Shown here one piece after another: positions 23,646 to 35,776 of a stretch of DNA of 64,000 bases (its first letter is position 1; every line of letters starts with the position of its first letter). The DNA is from Arachnomyces sp. PD_36 (Eukaryota > Ascomycota > Eurotiomycetes > Onygenales > Arachnomycetaceae). A program made the translations under genes and the position numbers. Where the stretch lies: positions 124,001 through 188,000 of the forward strand of contig JANTQE010000015.1 of NCBI GenBank assembly GCA_032988195.1. Reading direction: 5' to 3'. Under the pieces are notes generated by a model. That model was given only the letters and a program-made list of their open reading frames with translations. It ran no database searches and had not been told where the DNA came from.

Positions 23646-25416
23646 TCAAGCCAAACTCCGCCTCATGGACTTGAAGAGACTCCCAAACTTCTCCCCGTAA
23701 CTTCCGCTAATCTTCCTTTCCGACCGCGGCTCTGGAGTTCGTCTCTCCCCCCTTTTCAGAAACACACGACTCATCTCCCCCAACACGCCCGTATCATCCT
23801 CACCCCTCCCAACGACAAGCCACTTCGTCCACTGATCCCCAAACCTCCGACAATACGCCGTTTTGAACTCCCGGAAACTTTCCGTCGCCTCGGGCGTCAC
23901 GCACATACTCTCTAGCGCGACGAAGGTTCGCTTAATACGGTGTTCGTCAAGTTGGGCTTTCGACAACGATGTTGGACGACTTAATCCTGACATTTTGTCC
24001 ATTCCGGTTGCCGAGTCGGGCTCGTTGAAGGAGTCTTCGTAGTTGAAGCGGTTCATGAGGGTGACGAAGCGACCGAACCAGTATTCCTGCGGACGACCGG
24101 ATCTCACCTAGTACGATCACTGTCTTAGTGTGGGTGTATAAGACAGGGGCTGTGTTTGGGATTCAACTTACCAACTCTTCCTCGGGGACATCCCAAAGCC
24201 AACCTCCTTCGGCTGGGGCCTGAGCTGGTAGTTCATGCTCAGTTTCAACCCCAACCTTGTTACCGAGCCGCTCCAACGCCGATTTCTTCCACTTGCGCTC
24301 ACTCTCTATCTCCGACTTTAGAGGGACTGACTTCTTCAGTACCTCGACAACTTCTTCCTCCTTGACCTCGCACATGTCATAGCTGGTATCTATGGAATTA
24401 ACTTCCTCCGGCTCCTTCCCTTTGGCAGACTTCGAGGTCACTTTCTTTTCGGTTATCGTCCCAGTACTTGTCTGGTAGACAGGCCCTACGAGTGTCTGGC
24501 TTCTGGGAAACGGTGGCCCAAGGGGCCGCATCAATTGGCGTTGCGGAACGGCAGGTTTTCCTGGCTCAACGACTCTCGGGATGTTTGTTGCGCCAGTGGA
24601 AGGACCACTACCAGAACCAACTCCACCTCCTTGTTCCTCTTCAATAACTGCGTCTCCGCGCTGTACAATCGATGGCCTGCGCGCTGGAAACCTCGTTTGC
24701 GAACAACTTGGACCAGCCTCCAGCTGCAACGAGCGACGATTCAAAGTCGTGCTGGAAGCAAAATTAGTCGACGACGAGCTCGGGAGAGGAATACTCGACG
24801 TGCTCCCTCTCCATGCCGAGCCTGATAAACGATAGCTGGTCGTGCTTCGAGGCAGTCCACCTCCACCACGAAGCCTCATCGCATCTCCACCTTCTACAGT
24901 TTTGTTATCGTTCACCATATCGCTAGGCTGTGTGGCATCCCTCGATAGTTGTCGGATTCGCAGTTTGTATCGTGGTGGTATGTTGTGTATGTGTGCTATT
25001 TGATTGCTTGGGCCTGGTGTAGGCTGTTGAGATTGAAGCGTGGGAGCTATATCGTGATGGGATGTGTTGTTTGGGGTCGGCGATGATGATTCCCGCTCGC
25101 TATCTGAGGTTGACAAATCCGTGATATTAGACGGCGAGAAGGTGCTGGATGTCAGCGCGGAGTCCAAACTGGTGTTACTTTCACCAGATTGTCTGCGCCG
25201 ACGATATCTTTGACGGTTGATCGTTCTGATAGCCAGGTTCTGAAGGGAGTTTCGAAGGGAAGACTTCCTTCGTGTTGTTGTGCCCGGACCTCGATTGGAC
25301 TTTGCCGAGCTTCCATGCGAGCTTTTTGATGCTCGGCGACGTTCTGAAGCTGCCGTGAACTTTGCACGGCATGCTTTGACGATGCGGTTGGATGTGAGGC
25401 TGCCGTGCGCAAACAT
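23646..25416 (-). CDS. Fungal protein of unknown function, disordered with a conserved C-terminal module
   Basis: Model: exons 24172-25416 and 23646-24107 (1707 nt, 568 aa). The start at 25416 was chosen for its strong context (CTACCATG); upstream in-frame ATGs at 25530 and 25524 would add up to 38 residues. The N-terminal half is basic and Ser/Arg-rich (RRRRQSGES), followed by Ser/Pro/Thr-rich low complexity. The C-terminal exon holds the only ordered part: PQEYWFGRFVTLMNRFNYED, then RIKRTFVALESMCVTPEATE and FREFKTAYCRRFGDQW. I have the impression of similar WxGRFxxLxxRF modules in other ascomycete proteins of unknown role; that is memory, not a search. There is no signal peptide or membrane span. 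The intron (24108-24171) has GTAAGT and TAG ends. Confidence 0.8.
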
Positions 25417-26136
25417 GGTAGGAGCCGACGGCGTGATTGTTCTATTTGACAACTGAAAGTTGAACGGAGGAACAATTCGATATGCACAGGGGGTCAATCT
25501 TGTGTAGGATAAGAAAAAGTTCATGATCATGATCTTCGAATGTTTCTTGGGATAGTAGGATGTTTGCTATTCTTGGTAACTATGTGAGATTAACTGGTTT
25601 CTTCCGTTCATTTTGATATCCATATATCTACATGCCAGTAGCTACACATGAGACGGTTAACTAGAAATCACCGGTTACATCCACTAACTGCACATGAACA
25701 GGATGGAGGTGATATCTCGTCGATTTACTATTGTATTGCTGTTTCCATATGGCATAGGGTGAACATGATTGCTTCAATGGCGTTCTGTCATTGTGAATCA
25801 AAGGCATCATAACCACCCCTTAATGACCGGCAGTAGTTGCCAATTTTGATACTTCAGTATTTCCCCTGGCTTGACCTGGCGTGAACCAAATGTTACAACG
25901 ATAGCGACTACAATTCAAGTAAATGGAGCTGGACGGAGGGTGAGATTAGGGCTCAGCCTAGTATATTTAATCCAGTTGACGGGGTGATCTCTCATCATAT
26001 CAATCATATTATAAATATCCCTCGAATGCAAGGCTCCCAGGCCACAAAACTCCTAATTATGCAATATCAACTCCCCTGGCCGTCAAACTCCCGTGGCTCA
26101 TTAATCCCAAATGAAAAGAAAAAAACAGGAAAACGC
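25417..26136. other. Gap between the hypothetical gene and the Tof1 gene
   Basis: Promoter and leader of the hypothetical gene (the first 114 bp could be coding if the upstream ATG is used) plus the 3' flank of the Tof1 gene. No ORF or RNA gene of interest was seen. Confidence 0.5.
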
Positions 26137-29100
26137 TCATTCAGAATCGCTATCAATTACAAACCCTCCCCTTCGTCTCGGAACGGGCGCTTTGACCGGG
26201 CCATCATCATCCTCATCATCACTATCTCCGGTTGCTGCATTGGCATTGGCAGCCCCTGGGGACGTGTTTTTGGGTAAACTATCAAGTTCATCGAACGCAA
26301 GATCGTCTTCCGCTGATGTCGGAGGGGTATGGCCATCCTCAGGTGATGACTCTAAACCGATCATAGGGGTATCTTCATCGTCCGTGTCTTGCGATATCAA
26401 AGATATGTTGTTCTTCAATCGCTTCTTTCCCGCCGGTTTATCCCGTTCCTCGGGCTCAGTACTCTTCCTTTTCTTCCCCTTTGCAATCTGCTCATCCGGA
26501 TGCACACCAGTCACCAGTGCGTCATGCACTCGTTTCGCTTGCTCCTTTCTCCTTTCTTCCTCGCGGGCAAAGAAGTCCACATCAGCTTCTTCATCTGTCT
26601 CCTCATCACTTGCATGAATATACAGGTCACTCTTAATTTTCCGCTGACGAGCAAGCGCGTTAGCTTCGCGAACACGTCGACGTTCTTCCAAAGTTTCATC
26701 ATCAAGCGGATCTTTCTCTCCGTCTGCCTTCCGCCGCTTTCTTCGTTTTTGTTTCAACTCATTCAAGGCCGCGGCTTTAGATCGGATATTAGCTGGGAAG
26801 AGGACTTCGTCCGCCGCGAGCTCCTCGCCTTCGGAGCCAGAGCCAAAATCAACGTCCAAGGTACCTTGGTAGGTATCCCTTGACTCTGCCGTGGGTTTTC
26901 GACGGAGTTGTTCCCGTGGATCATATCCGTCGATATCTTTGGGAGGATCTGCCCGATGTTTGAAGATCGATTCTCTTGTGACATCCAGCATTGACGATGT
27001 TACGAAACTGGGGATGGCCCAGGTGGCGCCCGGAACGTCTTCGGCTCCGGTTCTCTCGAAATCAGATAGGGTCATGAGAAGGCGAAGTCGAGCGTTTTTA
27101 AACATAGCAGTGCGACATTTCTCATCTAGGGGTTTCACAACTAGACTCGGTGTAAGCAAACGGAACGTAGAAAAGGGACATAGTTAACATACCTATAGGC
27201 GAAGCATGGGGCGTCGGAGCAGGTTGCCCTTCCGCAGAAGGCTCTCGCCTAGACTCAGATTCCGCTTCCCATGCTTTCCGCTCATCTGATGCTGATTTCA
27301 GGATTTGAACGACCCAGTCAACAAGTTCCATTTTATCATCCAGAATAAGGGCTGCAACCACAATTGCGAGTTTCCCATCAGTCGTAGTGGCTCCTTGAGG
27401 ATTAACTTCTAATTCTGCCGGTGGGCGAGAATCTGAAGACAGCGTTTGCTTCTCGTGTCCATACTCGAGATAGTAGGTTGTGGAGTTAATCTTGCTGAAG
27501 AGAAGCTCGGTAAATAACTCTGGCCGTTCATCAAGTTTCCTCACGAGTCGTTTGATGATTTGCCGAACGAGTTCTTCCCATTCTCTAAATATCGTTTTCG
27601 AGGAGTCAAGCCCTTCTGGGCCTTTGATCATCTTGTAGAACAGGGATATTATATCAAGCCGGAATAGAATAACGCTATTCTCCTGCTTGAATGCAACCCG
27701 GTAGAAGAACCTATGCGCTCGTTTTAACTGCTCTATATTCAGATCCCGGTAGTGCGTTGTGAGCGCAACAAAAGTGTCGACGCATTTTTGGGTGCAGAAC
27801 TTTGCAGCAAGGCGAGTAAAGTCGAACTTTCTCTCCTTAGAGACGCGCGCGGACTCGGCAAGCTCTTCCTGCTCGGAGTCGTTGTCGTTGTCGTTGTCTT
27901 CCTCCCCATTTTCGGTGTTTGCTGTTTCCTTGGCTTTCGCCTTTCGCTTTGCTCGACGGCGAGATCGAACTTGCATATCCGAGTTTTGTTTCGAATACTG
28001 CTCTAACATGCGCAAGAAGACATGGGAGAGGTCTGTACATGAGTCAAGGTATCCAAAGCCTTGGTCTTTGTAGCCACGAAGGATGGAGACAATTCTATCA
28101 TGTGTTGTTTCCTCGTAGAATATTCGGTTTTGAATATTTTCCGCAATTTCCTGGTCTTCCTCGAGTGGTGATTGCGACATTTCCTGAACTGTCAGTAGAA
28201 TTTGTGTAAAGCACCGCATGCTGGAGTTAAGGTCCTGCCACTCCTTGTGGTCAAAGCTGTGTTGCATGAATCGGTTCAGGGTGATGAATGTCTCTTGGTT
28301 TAGAACACTCGCAACGAGTGCAAAGCTGTCTGGCTCTAGTTCTCTAGAGGTGCTTGTGTTGTGTTTTTGAGATTCCCTCTGCCTGGCACGACGTACGCGT
28401 TCTGCCTCGAGGAACCACGATACCACGTAGAAAAATTGTCGTGAGTGCATGTACGAGACTCGTTCCGCTTCGCGTTCAATGGCCTTGCGCACATGTGCGA
28501 AAAGAGGGTTGAACCCTGAATCTAGAAATTCCTCGACAAACGTTCGTAGATGCTTGGTCGCCGAAGGAGTTAGGTGTGTGGTCATATTGAAATCATTGGC
28601 GTCGACGTCTGGCTTTCGTCGTCTGGGTTTATTCCATTTCTTCGTCTTATCCATCTTGAGGAGGGTTGTTCGGTTATCCATGAGCACATCTTGACCGGAC
28701 ACAGTTGATACCTTGTCGTTGTCACGTTTGACCCAGATCATAGTTCCAAAGCGTCCATGTCTCGTTGGTGCATTTTTCGAGTTTTCCCTCTGAAGACCAG
28801 ATTCTTTCTGCAGTAGGTCTTGCAACTCATCCGTTCTCTTGGCGCTTCGTTGGGTATCATTCATGAATAGCTTTTCAATGCTCACGCCCTTCACAATATG
28901 GAAGAGAACCTCGAGGATAACCACGTCCTGGAAGCTGAAGTCGTCACCCATATTCGAGCACATTGTAAGCAGCAATGCGAAGACATCTTGCTGATGGAAT
29001 GCATTGATCGTTGCGGAGACAGACGCCTCCTCGTCATCGCCTTCAACGGAGAGATTGGGCGATGGAGAGATCATCGCCATGTTCCGGAATAGGTACAATA

Positions 29101-29756
29101 TGAGTTTGAGTATGCCTTCGTCTCGACCTGATCGTTCCGACCTTTCGATAGCCATACTTGGCAATCCTATCTGGATGGCTGAACGGAGGATGTTGTTCGT
29201 GTCCACGCCCAGGATTCCTCGCTTGTAAAGTACCTGGGCCTGCCGCAGGTACGGGGTATGTCTATGGTGGTTCACCGTCATCTGGCCATGATGTTCGATC
29301 GGCCATGTTAATGGGACGAGTAGCTCCACTATCGCATGTCAGTCAATAAGCCGTGAAGGAAAGGCGATTGAAACCCACAGCATGCCAGTGCAACCCTCGA
29401 TTTATGTTTACTACCCTGCGCATTTTCCGAACATAGACTTAGAATGGGGATTAAGTCCCCATTCACAAGATTGGCTTCGGCCAAGCATCTCGCTACATCC
29501 ATGCGATTCGTCTTCTCGTCGTAGAGCTTCAGCCATTTCTTTATATCTCGCAAACACGCGAGAGCGTCGTCTCCTAAAAGGTACCGTCCGGAGTCATCGC
29601 CGCCAAAACCTCCTAGCTATACGGGCTGTCAGTAGACTTTCACTCGAATTGATGCCGCATGTTTTCACTTACCGCCGTGACAAGACTGTAGACGTATGCG
29701 CGGATCTCGGGGTCCACGACCTGAACGGGCTCGGGAGCATCATCGGCGAGATCCAT
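26137..29756 (-). CDS. TOF1: Replication fork protection protein Tof1/Timeless
   Basis: Nuclear component of the fork protection complex (with Csm3/Tipin and Mrc1), needed for fork pausing and S-phase checkpoint signalling. Model: exons 29673-29756, 29379-29616, 27193-29328 and 26137-27140 (3462 nt, 1153 aa). The start is the first in-frame ATG, 29756. The TIMELESS N-terminal domain is clear: RDIKKWLKLYDEKTNRMDVA, CLAEANLVNGDLIPIL, LELLVPLTWPI and KLILYLFRNMAMI. Later come RHGRFGTMIWVKRD and DSGFNPLFAHVRKAIERE. The C-terminal quarter is acidic and lysine-rich with bipartite basic stretches (KQKRRKRRK, KGKKRKS), typical for the family's disordered tail. It is divergent from the hydroxyacyl-CoA dehydrogenase gene; the promoter carries MluI-box-like sites. 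Confidence 0.96.
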
Positions 29757-30153
29757 TAAAGCGGTTATCGTCAATAATCCCAGCTTCAGTTCGTGGTTGT
29801 CGTTATCATGGTCTCTGCATCTGTTGACAGCTTCACGGCGGGTTGTTTCTGCAGTAAATTGATATTATTACACGGCCAATAGGAACGCGGCACGGAAGAC
29901 GCGTCGACGCGATTTCAAGTTCCGTCGGAGCTACTTTTCTCCTAGCGCCTCCGAGTTTAGCCGAACTTACGGCCCGAAAAGTGACGTCTGAACATGTGAC
30001 TCTCAATCGGGATGCGGTTTCCTTCCGAGGGGCATCGGGAAGGTCCATCTGCTTTTCTTTCTTTCATTCTGCGCCTTGAAGTGTTTAGTATCATTGCCCT
30101 TACTGTCTTACTGTCTGTTCTTGGTGTGGCATTTCTTACTTTCTTATTCCATC
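29757..30153. promoter_or_regulatory. Divergent promoter of Tof1 and hydroxyacyl-CoA dehydrogenase genes
   Basis: 397 bp between the two start codons, containing the MCB pair and the CRE-like site described separately, plus a T/C-rich stretch just before the dehydrogenase ATG. Confidence 0.5.
29899..29912. promoter_or_regulatory. MluI cell-cycle box (MCB) pair upstream of tof1
   Basis: A perfect ACGCGT at 29899-29904 and a near-match ACGCGA at 29907-29912, about 145 bp upstream of the Tof1 start codon. ACGCGT is the MBF recognition core in yeasts, where S-phase genes are typical targets. A CRE-like TGACGTC lies at 29982-29988 in the same promoter. Confidence 0.4.
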
Positions 30154-31233
30154 ATGTTTCGGTCTGCATTGAGTCAGGGACTCGCCCACAGAGCTCCTTC
30201 GGCTACAAGGTCGTTTAGCAGCTCTCCCGCTATGGGTGCTGCTGAAGTGAAGAAGCTAGGCGTTGTCGGTGCCGGGCAGATGGTATGATTAGTTCTCTTT
30301 GCCGGTATACTGTTATAACTTCCTTTCTAACGTTCTTCTAGGGATTGGGAATAGCATTGGTTGCCGCACAGAAAGCTCAGATCCCGGTGACCTTGGTGGA
30401 TAACTCCCAAGCTTCCCTCGACAAAAACCTCAAGTTCGCGGGTACATCTAGCTCGTCCCAGAAGGGTATCAAGAAGCGAATGCTAATACCAATTGACTAT
30501 AGACAAACTCCTCGAAAAAGATGTCGCAAAGGAACGCATCACCCGAGACACCGCAACCGAAGTCCGCGGTCTTCTCAGACCCACCACCAAAATGGAAGAC
30601 CTCTCCGACGTAGACTTCGTCATCGAAGCCGTCCCTGAAATTCCCGACCTCAAGACCTCCATCTTCGCCCGCCTCGCCGAAATTGCTCCCTCCCACGCCA
30701 TCCTCGCAACCAACACCTCTTCTATCTCAATCACCAAGATCGCAGCCGCCACAACCAAAGACCCAACCGATCTCTCGGCCTCTTCACGCGTTGTATCCAC
30801 ACACTTCATGAACCCCGTTCCTATCCAGAAAGGTGTAGAGATCATCGCTGGTCTGCAGACGTCGCAAGAAACTCTCGACACAGCCATCGCGTTCGTTATG
30901 CGCATGGGGAAGATTCCAGCTCAGTCCGCTGACTCTCCTGGTTTCCTAGCGAACCGGATCTTGATGCCTTATATCAACGAAGCGGTTACCTGTCTCGAGA
31001 CGAATGTTGGTTCGCGGGATGATATTGACAGCATCATGAAGTACGGGACCAACGTGCCCATGGGACCTCTCACATTGGCTGATTTCATTGGGCTTGATAC
31101 TTGCTTGGCAATTATGAACGTGTTGCATCAGGAGACTGGAGATAGCAAGTATAGGCCTTCGGGACTCCTGAAGAGGATGGTTGATGCTGGCTGGCTAGGG
31201 AAGAAGAGCGGGAAGGGTTTCTACGATTACTAG
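30154..31233 (+). CDS. 3-hydroxyacyl-CoA (3-hydroxybutyryl-CoA) dehydrogenase, mitochondrial
   Basis: NAD-dependent oxidation of L-3-hydroxyacyl-CoA to 3-ketoacyl-CoA in beta-oxidation. Model: exons 30154-30282, 30342-30441 and 30503-31233 (960 nt, 319 aa), the usual length for the single-domain enzyme. The first 25 residues are Arg/Ser/Ala-rich with no acidic residue, typical of a mitochondrial presequence. NAD-binding GAGQMG at 39-44; catalytic His177 within THFMNPVP; the C-terminal helical domain contains DSPGFLANRILMPYINEA, GPLTLADFIGLD and ends GKGFYDY. The C-terminus lacks an SKL-type peroxisomal signal, agreeing with a mitochondrial rather than peroxisomal route. Confidence 0.94.
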
Positions 31234-31737
31234 GAGACGAAGCCAAAGATCCATAGACCTAGGGATGAACAATAGGCATTTACGTATGTATTTATAAATC
31301 TTGATATGCTTGTTAAAATGTTGAATGAACGAGATACAAGTGTTCTGCTAGGACCCTTGGGCTATATAACCATTAGCCAACATAACGAAAAGCCATTCCA
31401 TTAACTCATGCCAATATCTATTCATGCTATCGACCGTTCATTAAGGGGTATATGTTCGTAGTTCTGTAGTATAGGAATAGGGGTGTTGAGCCCTGACATA
31501 TGCAAAATTCATAGTTTTTGACAGCGTTTACTTCCAGTTGATAACGAAAGGCCGGAATGTGTGCTGCTGTACTGAACGTTTAAAAGGGAAAGTAAAGACT
31601 GCAACTGGGGTATGAGTATGATAATGACATAGACCAAAAGGAAAGTAGATAGAAATGCGACGACATGACCTTGCTTCATAAACGCCACGAACCCCTCCCC
31701 GCCCGAACGAAGTAATAGCCAAAATAGTAGTAGGAAA
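31234..31737. other. Convergent 3' flanks, nothing recognised
   Basis: 504 bp between the dehydrogenase stop and the RBR gene stop on the other strand. A/T-rich, consistent with two 3' UTRs. No gene was seen. Confidence 0.5.
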
Positions 31738-33970
31738 TCATAGAATAAGGGCATCAAGCTTCGACGCGAGCGGCGCATTCGATTCAAACTCCGATCCCTT
31801 GCGCATATGACCGCGGCCATTGGCGCCAACCGGTTCATTAGCCGGGAGTTCGACCGCACTATCTCTTGGAGGGGAGATAGATGGGCCCCTAACCCCGAGC
31901 TCTCCATCCATAAGATCGGTCTGGAGTTGTTCCAGCATCTGGTTCCGTTTCTTGACAACGGCGTCGAACCAATTGCGTTCGATATTGACCATTCTCGAGA
32001 ACGTGAGGACTGCTTCTTCTTCCTTTTGTTGCTCCTCTTGCCTCTGGACGCCCATCCCGGAGATAAGACCCCTGAGCTCGAGGCTGCCGTTGAATTCGAG
32101 CTCCTTCGTGGCGGTCCTATGTTTCTCCTCAAGGGCAGTCCGCTCCTCTAGCTGTGCGGCCTTGAGCTTTTCGATAATCCCCGCTTCCCGCGCCTCTCGG
32201 TTCGGTTTATTCTTGAGGTATCTGCACAAGTTCATAAATGTCTCATCTTCTTCCTCCTCGTGCGCTAGCCTCATCTTCTCCAATTCAGCAGCCTGCTCTG
32301 TAGCCATCACCTCCTTGCGAGCTTTCAAGTTAACATCCAGCGTAGCGGTTAATTTGTTGCACTCCTTATCGAAAACAGCTTGTGTTGCCGAAACTCTCTT
32401 CTCGAGTTCCTGGCCTTCGGCCCTGTGTCGCGTTATGAGCGCCGTCTGCTGCGCTTTGTTTATATGCAACAATGCCATGCGTAGAAATCGTATCCTCCCA
32501 TTGATCTCCTTTATACGTTTCTCGTCCGCGATATGCGTGTTCCTTCCATCTTCGAATGTTTTCCGTCGAGAGTCTTGGGTTTGTTCGGATGGCCGTCGTC
32601 CCGAGTGTCCGGTGGGGCTCGTTGGGCTGGTGGGTTGGGCGTGATCGTTTTTCGCCTGGCTCCAACCACGGCGGCGTGTCCTAATTCCTTCTTGCCAACG
32701 GGCGACATCTATCTCCGTACAGGAACATAATTGCGACGAAGAGCCGCAGATACAGCTTTTTGGACGTTAGACGAGTCATTTAGGTTAGAATAATTGCCAG
32801 GAGCACGCGATACATACCAATACTGAGCGCTGCAGGCGCAAGTTATACTTCGATATCCAGATTTCAGCTCTATCGTCGACTGACAGCGGTAACATCGTCT
32901 AGAGAAGTTTGTCTCCTCTTCGTTGGGAGTCGCTCGTGTGCCAAAATCCTGGGGACAGCCTTCCCTTTTACCGTGCGTCAAGGCTCGGCAGGAAGCGCAA
33001 ATTAAAACGTGGCAATGGGGACACCGTTGCGTATCGCAGGACCGTGTGAGTTTCGTAGGAGGTATCCACTTGCCGCACGGCTTCGAGGGACAATACCAAC
33101 GAGCGGAAACCGGAGTCGAATATTCTTCCTCTTTCGATCTGTATTCGTCCACGAGGACGCGGCTTAGGTTCGAAAGGATCGTCTTCACGGGGATTTCCTC
33201 AAGGCAACACTTTGGAGGGAATATGTTTTCGTGCTTCATCGATATCGAAACCAGTTTCGCGAAGCAGGGGTGGCAGTATTTATGCTGGCATCGTAAGGGG
33301 ACCATGTACCTTGCTGAAAGACTGTTCGCGCAACTTGCGCATTCCCTGATAATAAAAGCAAATCAGCGATTTCAACCTTGTTTTTGAGATCGGAACCTTG
33401 AGCTTACCCAGACTTATTACGATCTTTCAGATACTTCTTCAGTCCACCCTCCCTCGTGGATTTCGACTTCTTCGGAACATCGTCGGTTTTATCTGGTACG
33501 ACAATCCAACCCAATGGGCCCATCTTAACGGTATAACCGGGATTTGATTTTGAAGATGCATTGCTGTTTTCGGACGGGGAGGACGAGACTTGAGAGGAAT
33601 GGGATACGGAATGATGTCTTCGACTGGCGGAGCGATTTTCTGGAGGGATAGATAGCGGTTTCGGTTCAAGAGAGCTTCTCCAAGAGCGTTTCCGTTCAGA
33701 GTCGACGGATGGAGCGCGATGACGCTCTTTATCCAGCGACTCCTTCACGATCCAAATAACATCTTTCGGAGTACCCGTGGGGATGTCATTTAATTCGGAA
33801 GGATAGGCATGATCAAGCCAGTCGACGGCGCGGTCGTTGAGCACCGTCGAGTCTGCAACGTTAGTCAAGGGCGGCCATTCCGAGAGGTCGTCCGCGTCTT
33901 TCGGCTCGCGAGTAATAGCAACTCCCACAGAAGGGGTGTCTTCAGAATCAGCCGTCGAGGAACTCAGCAT
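31738..33970 (-). CDS. RBR-type RING/IBR protein with C-terminal coiled coil; RING2 catalytic Cys replaced by Tyr
   Basis: Member of the RING1-IBR-RING2 ubiquitin ligase family by architecture. Model: exons 33408-33970, 32818-33345 and 31738-32755 (2109 nt, 702 aa). Residues 1-187 are disordered. RING1 (about 190-240) begins CASC and continues RCQHKYCHPC and PPKCC. The IBR follows with WYCPSKPCGKW, CPHC and CASC. RING2 (339-about 375) begins CYRC and continues ITCAC and YCCICG. Between them the family has GC(N/R)H(I/M)TC, where the first Cys forms the ubiquitin thioester; here it reads GYRSITC, with Tyr352 at that place. A long Glu/Lys-rich coiled coil (about 460-620) and a Pro-rich tail complete the protein. 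Splice sites are clean on both sides, so the change is not from a misplaced junction. It may be a non-catalytic scaffold, or a strain-specific loss. Confidence 0.9.
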
Positions 33971-35776
33971 TCTGAGCTGTTCACAGAAACGTTCTGTCCC
34001 GATTGCTGTGCGGAGAAGTGGTAATGAAGAAGCAGAAGGCGGGGCAGTGAAGAATAATAATTATTTATTCCTGCAAAAGTAGTAAGGCAGTCACCTGCCG
34101 ATCATTGTTTATCGAGAGCGATAGAAGATGCGACAGCCCACACAAGTGAAGGATCGGAGCCTTTCGATAGCAGAAGGTTTCGGCTATTAATTTGCAGGCG
34201 GGGAGGCAACTCCATCGAAGAGTCAATCTTTCGTATTGAGATTGATAGGCGGATGGCGAAGGAAAGGGAAATTTGAATCCCTCATCAACCTGGTGGCGGA
34301 CTCGGGCGGGACAGGTAGCCTGACAAACGCCTTGTGCATTCTTGATGACCCGGCAGGCGCATCGCCATCATCATCGTCATTCGTAGATCAGGCAAAAGAA
34401 ACTGACATAAGATGCCTCCCTTCTCGGCGAGCATCACATCGTAGCCATCGCAACCCCCGACTGGCAGATCTGCCTCGCCCCCGAAAGTTGGGGAGACACT
34501 CTGGAGTATTACAGGGTTCAGCCATATCCTTGACAACATGTGAGCAACGATCACCACTGGCTGTTTGGTGGCTGTTGGATGCAGCTGTTAGCCCAGGTTA
34601 GCCTGTTGGACCACTCGTTGAACAGTTGCGCCTGGGGAATTCCAACAGGTCGAAAAAGGCCGGCGTCACGCTGCGGTCGGAATGAAATGCATGACATGAG
34701 ATCAGATCCAGTGCTCCAATGTGATCGAACGAAGCTTTGGCTTGTCCGACCCAAAGGCCAACGGGCCAACTGTCAACCGACTGATTCGTGAGCTGCCATC
34801 ACACTCTTGTTGAGTCGCTGCGTTGTGTCCAGGGCTGACTCTGACTCGGGTTCGGAATTCGCAGTTGATCAAACCGGAGGAGAGCGAAAAAAAGTGAGGA
34901 TATGACTAAGCACAGGACTCCATCGCATTCACCCGCTTTTCGTGCATTTCACTCACACGCGTAATCTTGATGAGATGGCGATATATATCCTCATCATGGT
35001 CGCAAGGGGATTACCTGAGGCAACGGGTAATAGGTAGAAAGGTAGACTTTTACTCTTCCGACTCCAGTTCTATGGTCAATTCTATTATTAAAACCCCCGA
35101 TTGCGCGTACCCTGCTTCATTTCCCACGGCCCGACCTCCCCCTGACTGGTTGTTCGTTTCGATCTCGTCGTAAACAGCCTGTTGCGCGTTTGCGAAGCCA
35201 GCTCTCAGATTATCCTGAGAACCAAGTTGTTGGAACTGATGAGATATTTGGGTCAAGGTCAGGGTCATGGCGAGAAGGATAATATCCGTCCCCCTTGCTA
35301 GCGCCGACACGTCGAACCCCCAGATCAAGAATCCCCAGAGCTGGCATTATGTTGTTCTCCTTTTCATTCTGTGGGGAAGGTCACTGAACGCAAATCCATA
35401 AGATGGCGGTTACTATTGACAGAAAATGAAAGTCGAGAGCGTCTGGGAAGGCCCCATTAACACAGGAATCAGCAATGTTGGATGTGCCAGCGCGGCTGGA
35501 GAAACTCCCTAGCATTCTATTCTCCCCCCGGAACCTCCCCCGGCGGAGTCACTGACATTCGAGAAGCATACTCAGTCAGGAAGGCGAGGTAGGGGTGCCA
35601 CGGGGTATATTCAGCCGCCCGTCGGTTAAATAGACAAGCTCGAGGATCGGATCTCCGTGCCCTCATCTCGCTACCAAGGCTCAACGCTGATGGCGTTTAT
35701 ATATCTTTGGCAGGCTCCCCACCGAGCTTGATTTGATGTTGTCGATTACTCTCAGGAATTTTGACGCAAAATCTCC
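33971..35776. other. 1.8 kb divergent intergenic region between the RBR and GH93-like genes
   Basis: No ORF with domain or splice continuation. The last 260 bp upstream of the glycoside hydrolase gene contain two CCCCGG cores that fit the carbon-catabolite repressor site. A TTAAATAGA element lies near 35625 and TTATATATC near 35697. Confidence 0.5.
35526..35543. promoter_or_regulatory. Two CreA-type (SYGGRG) repressor sites upstream of the GH93-like gene
   Basis: CCCCGG at 35526-35531 and 35538-35543, each reading CCGGGG on the other strand, about 235-250 bp upstream of the hydrolase start. Paired sites of this type are the functional form for CreA in Aspergillus. The consensus is short, so chance is possible. 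Confidence 0.3.

Noticed and set aside
31820..32644. A 274-codon plus-strand ORF
   Set aside because: It is the mirror of the coiled-coil exon of the RBR gene; its Ser/Leu-rich composition is what antisense of a Glu/Lys-rich frame gives.
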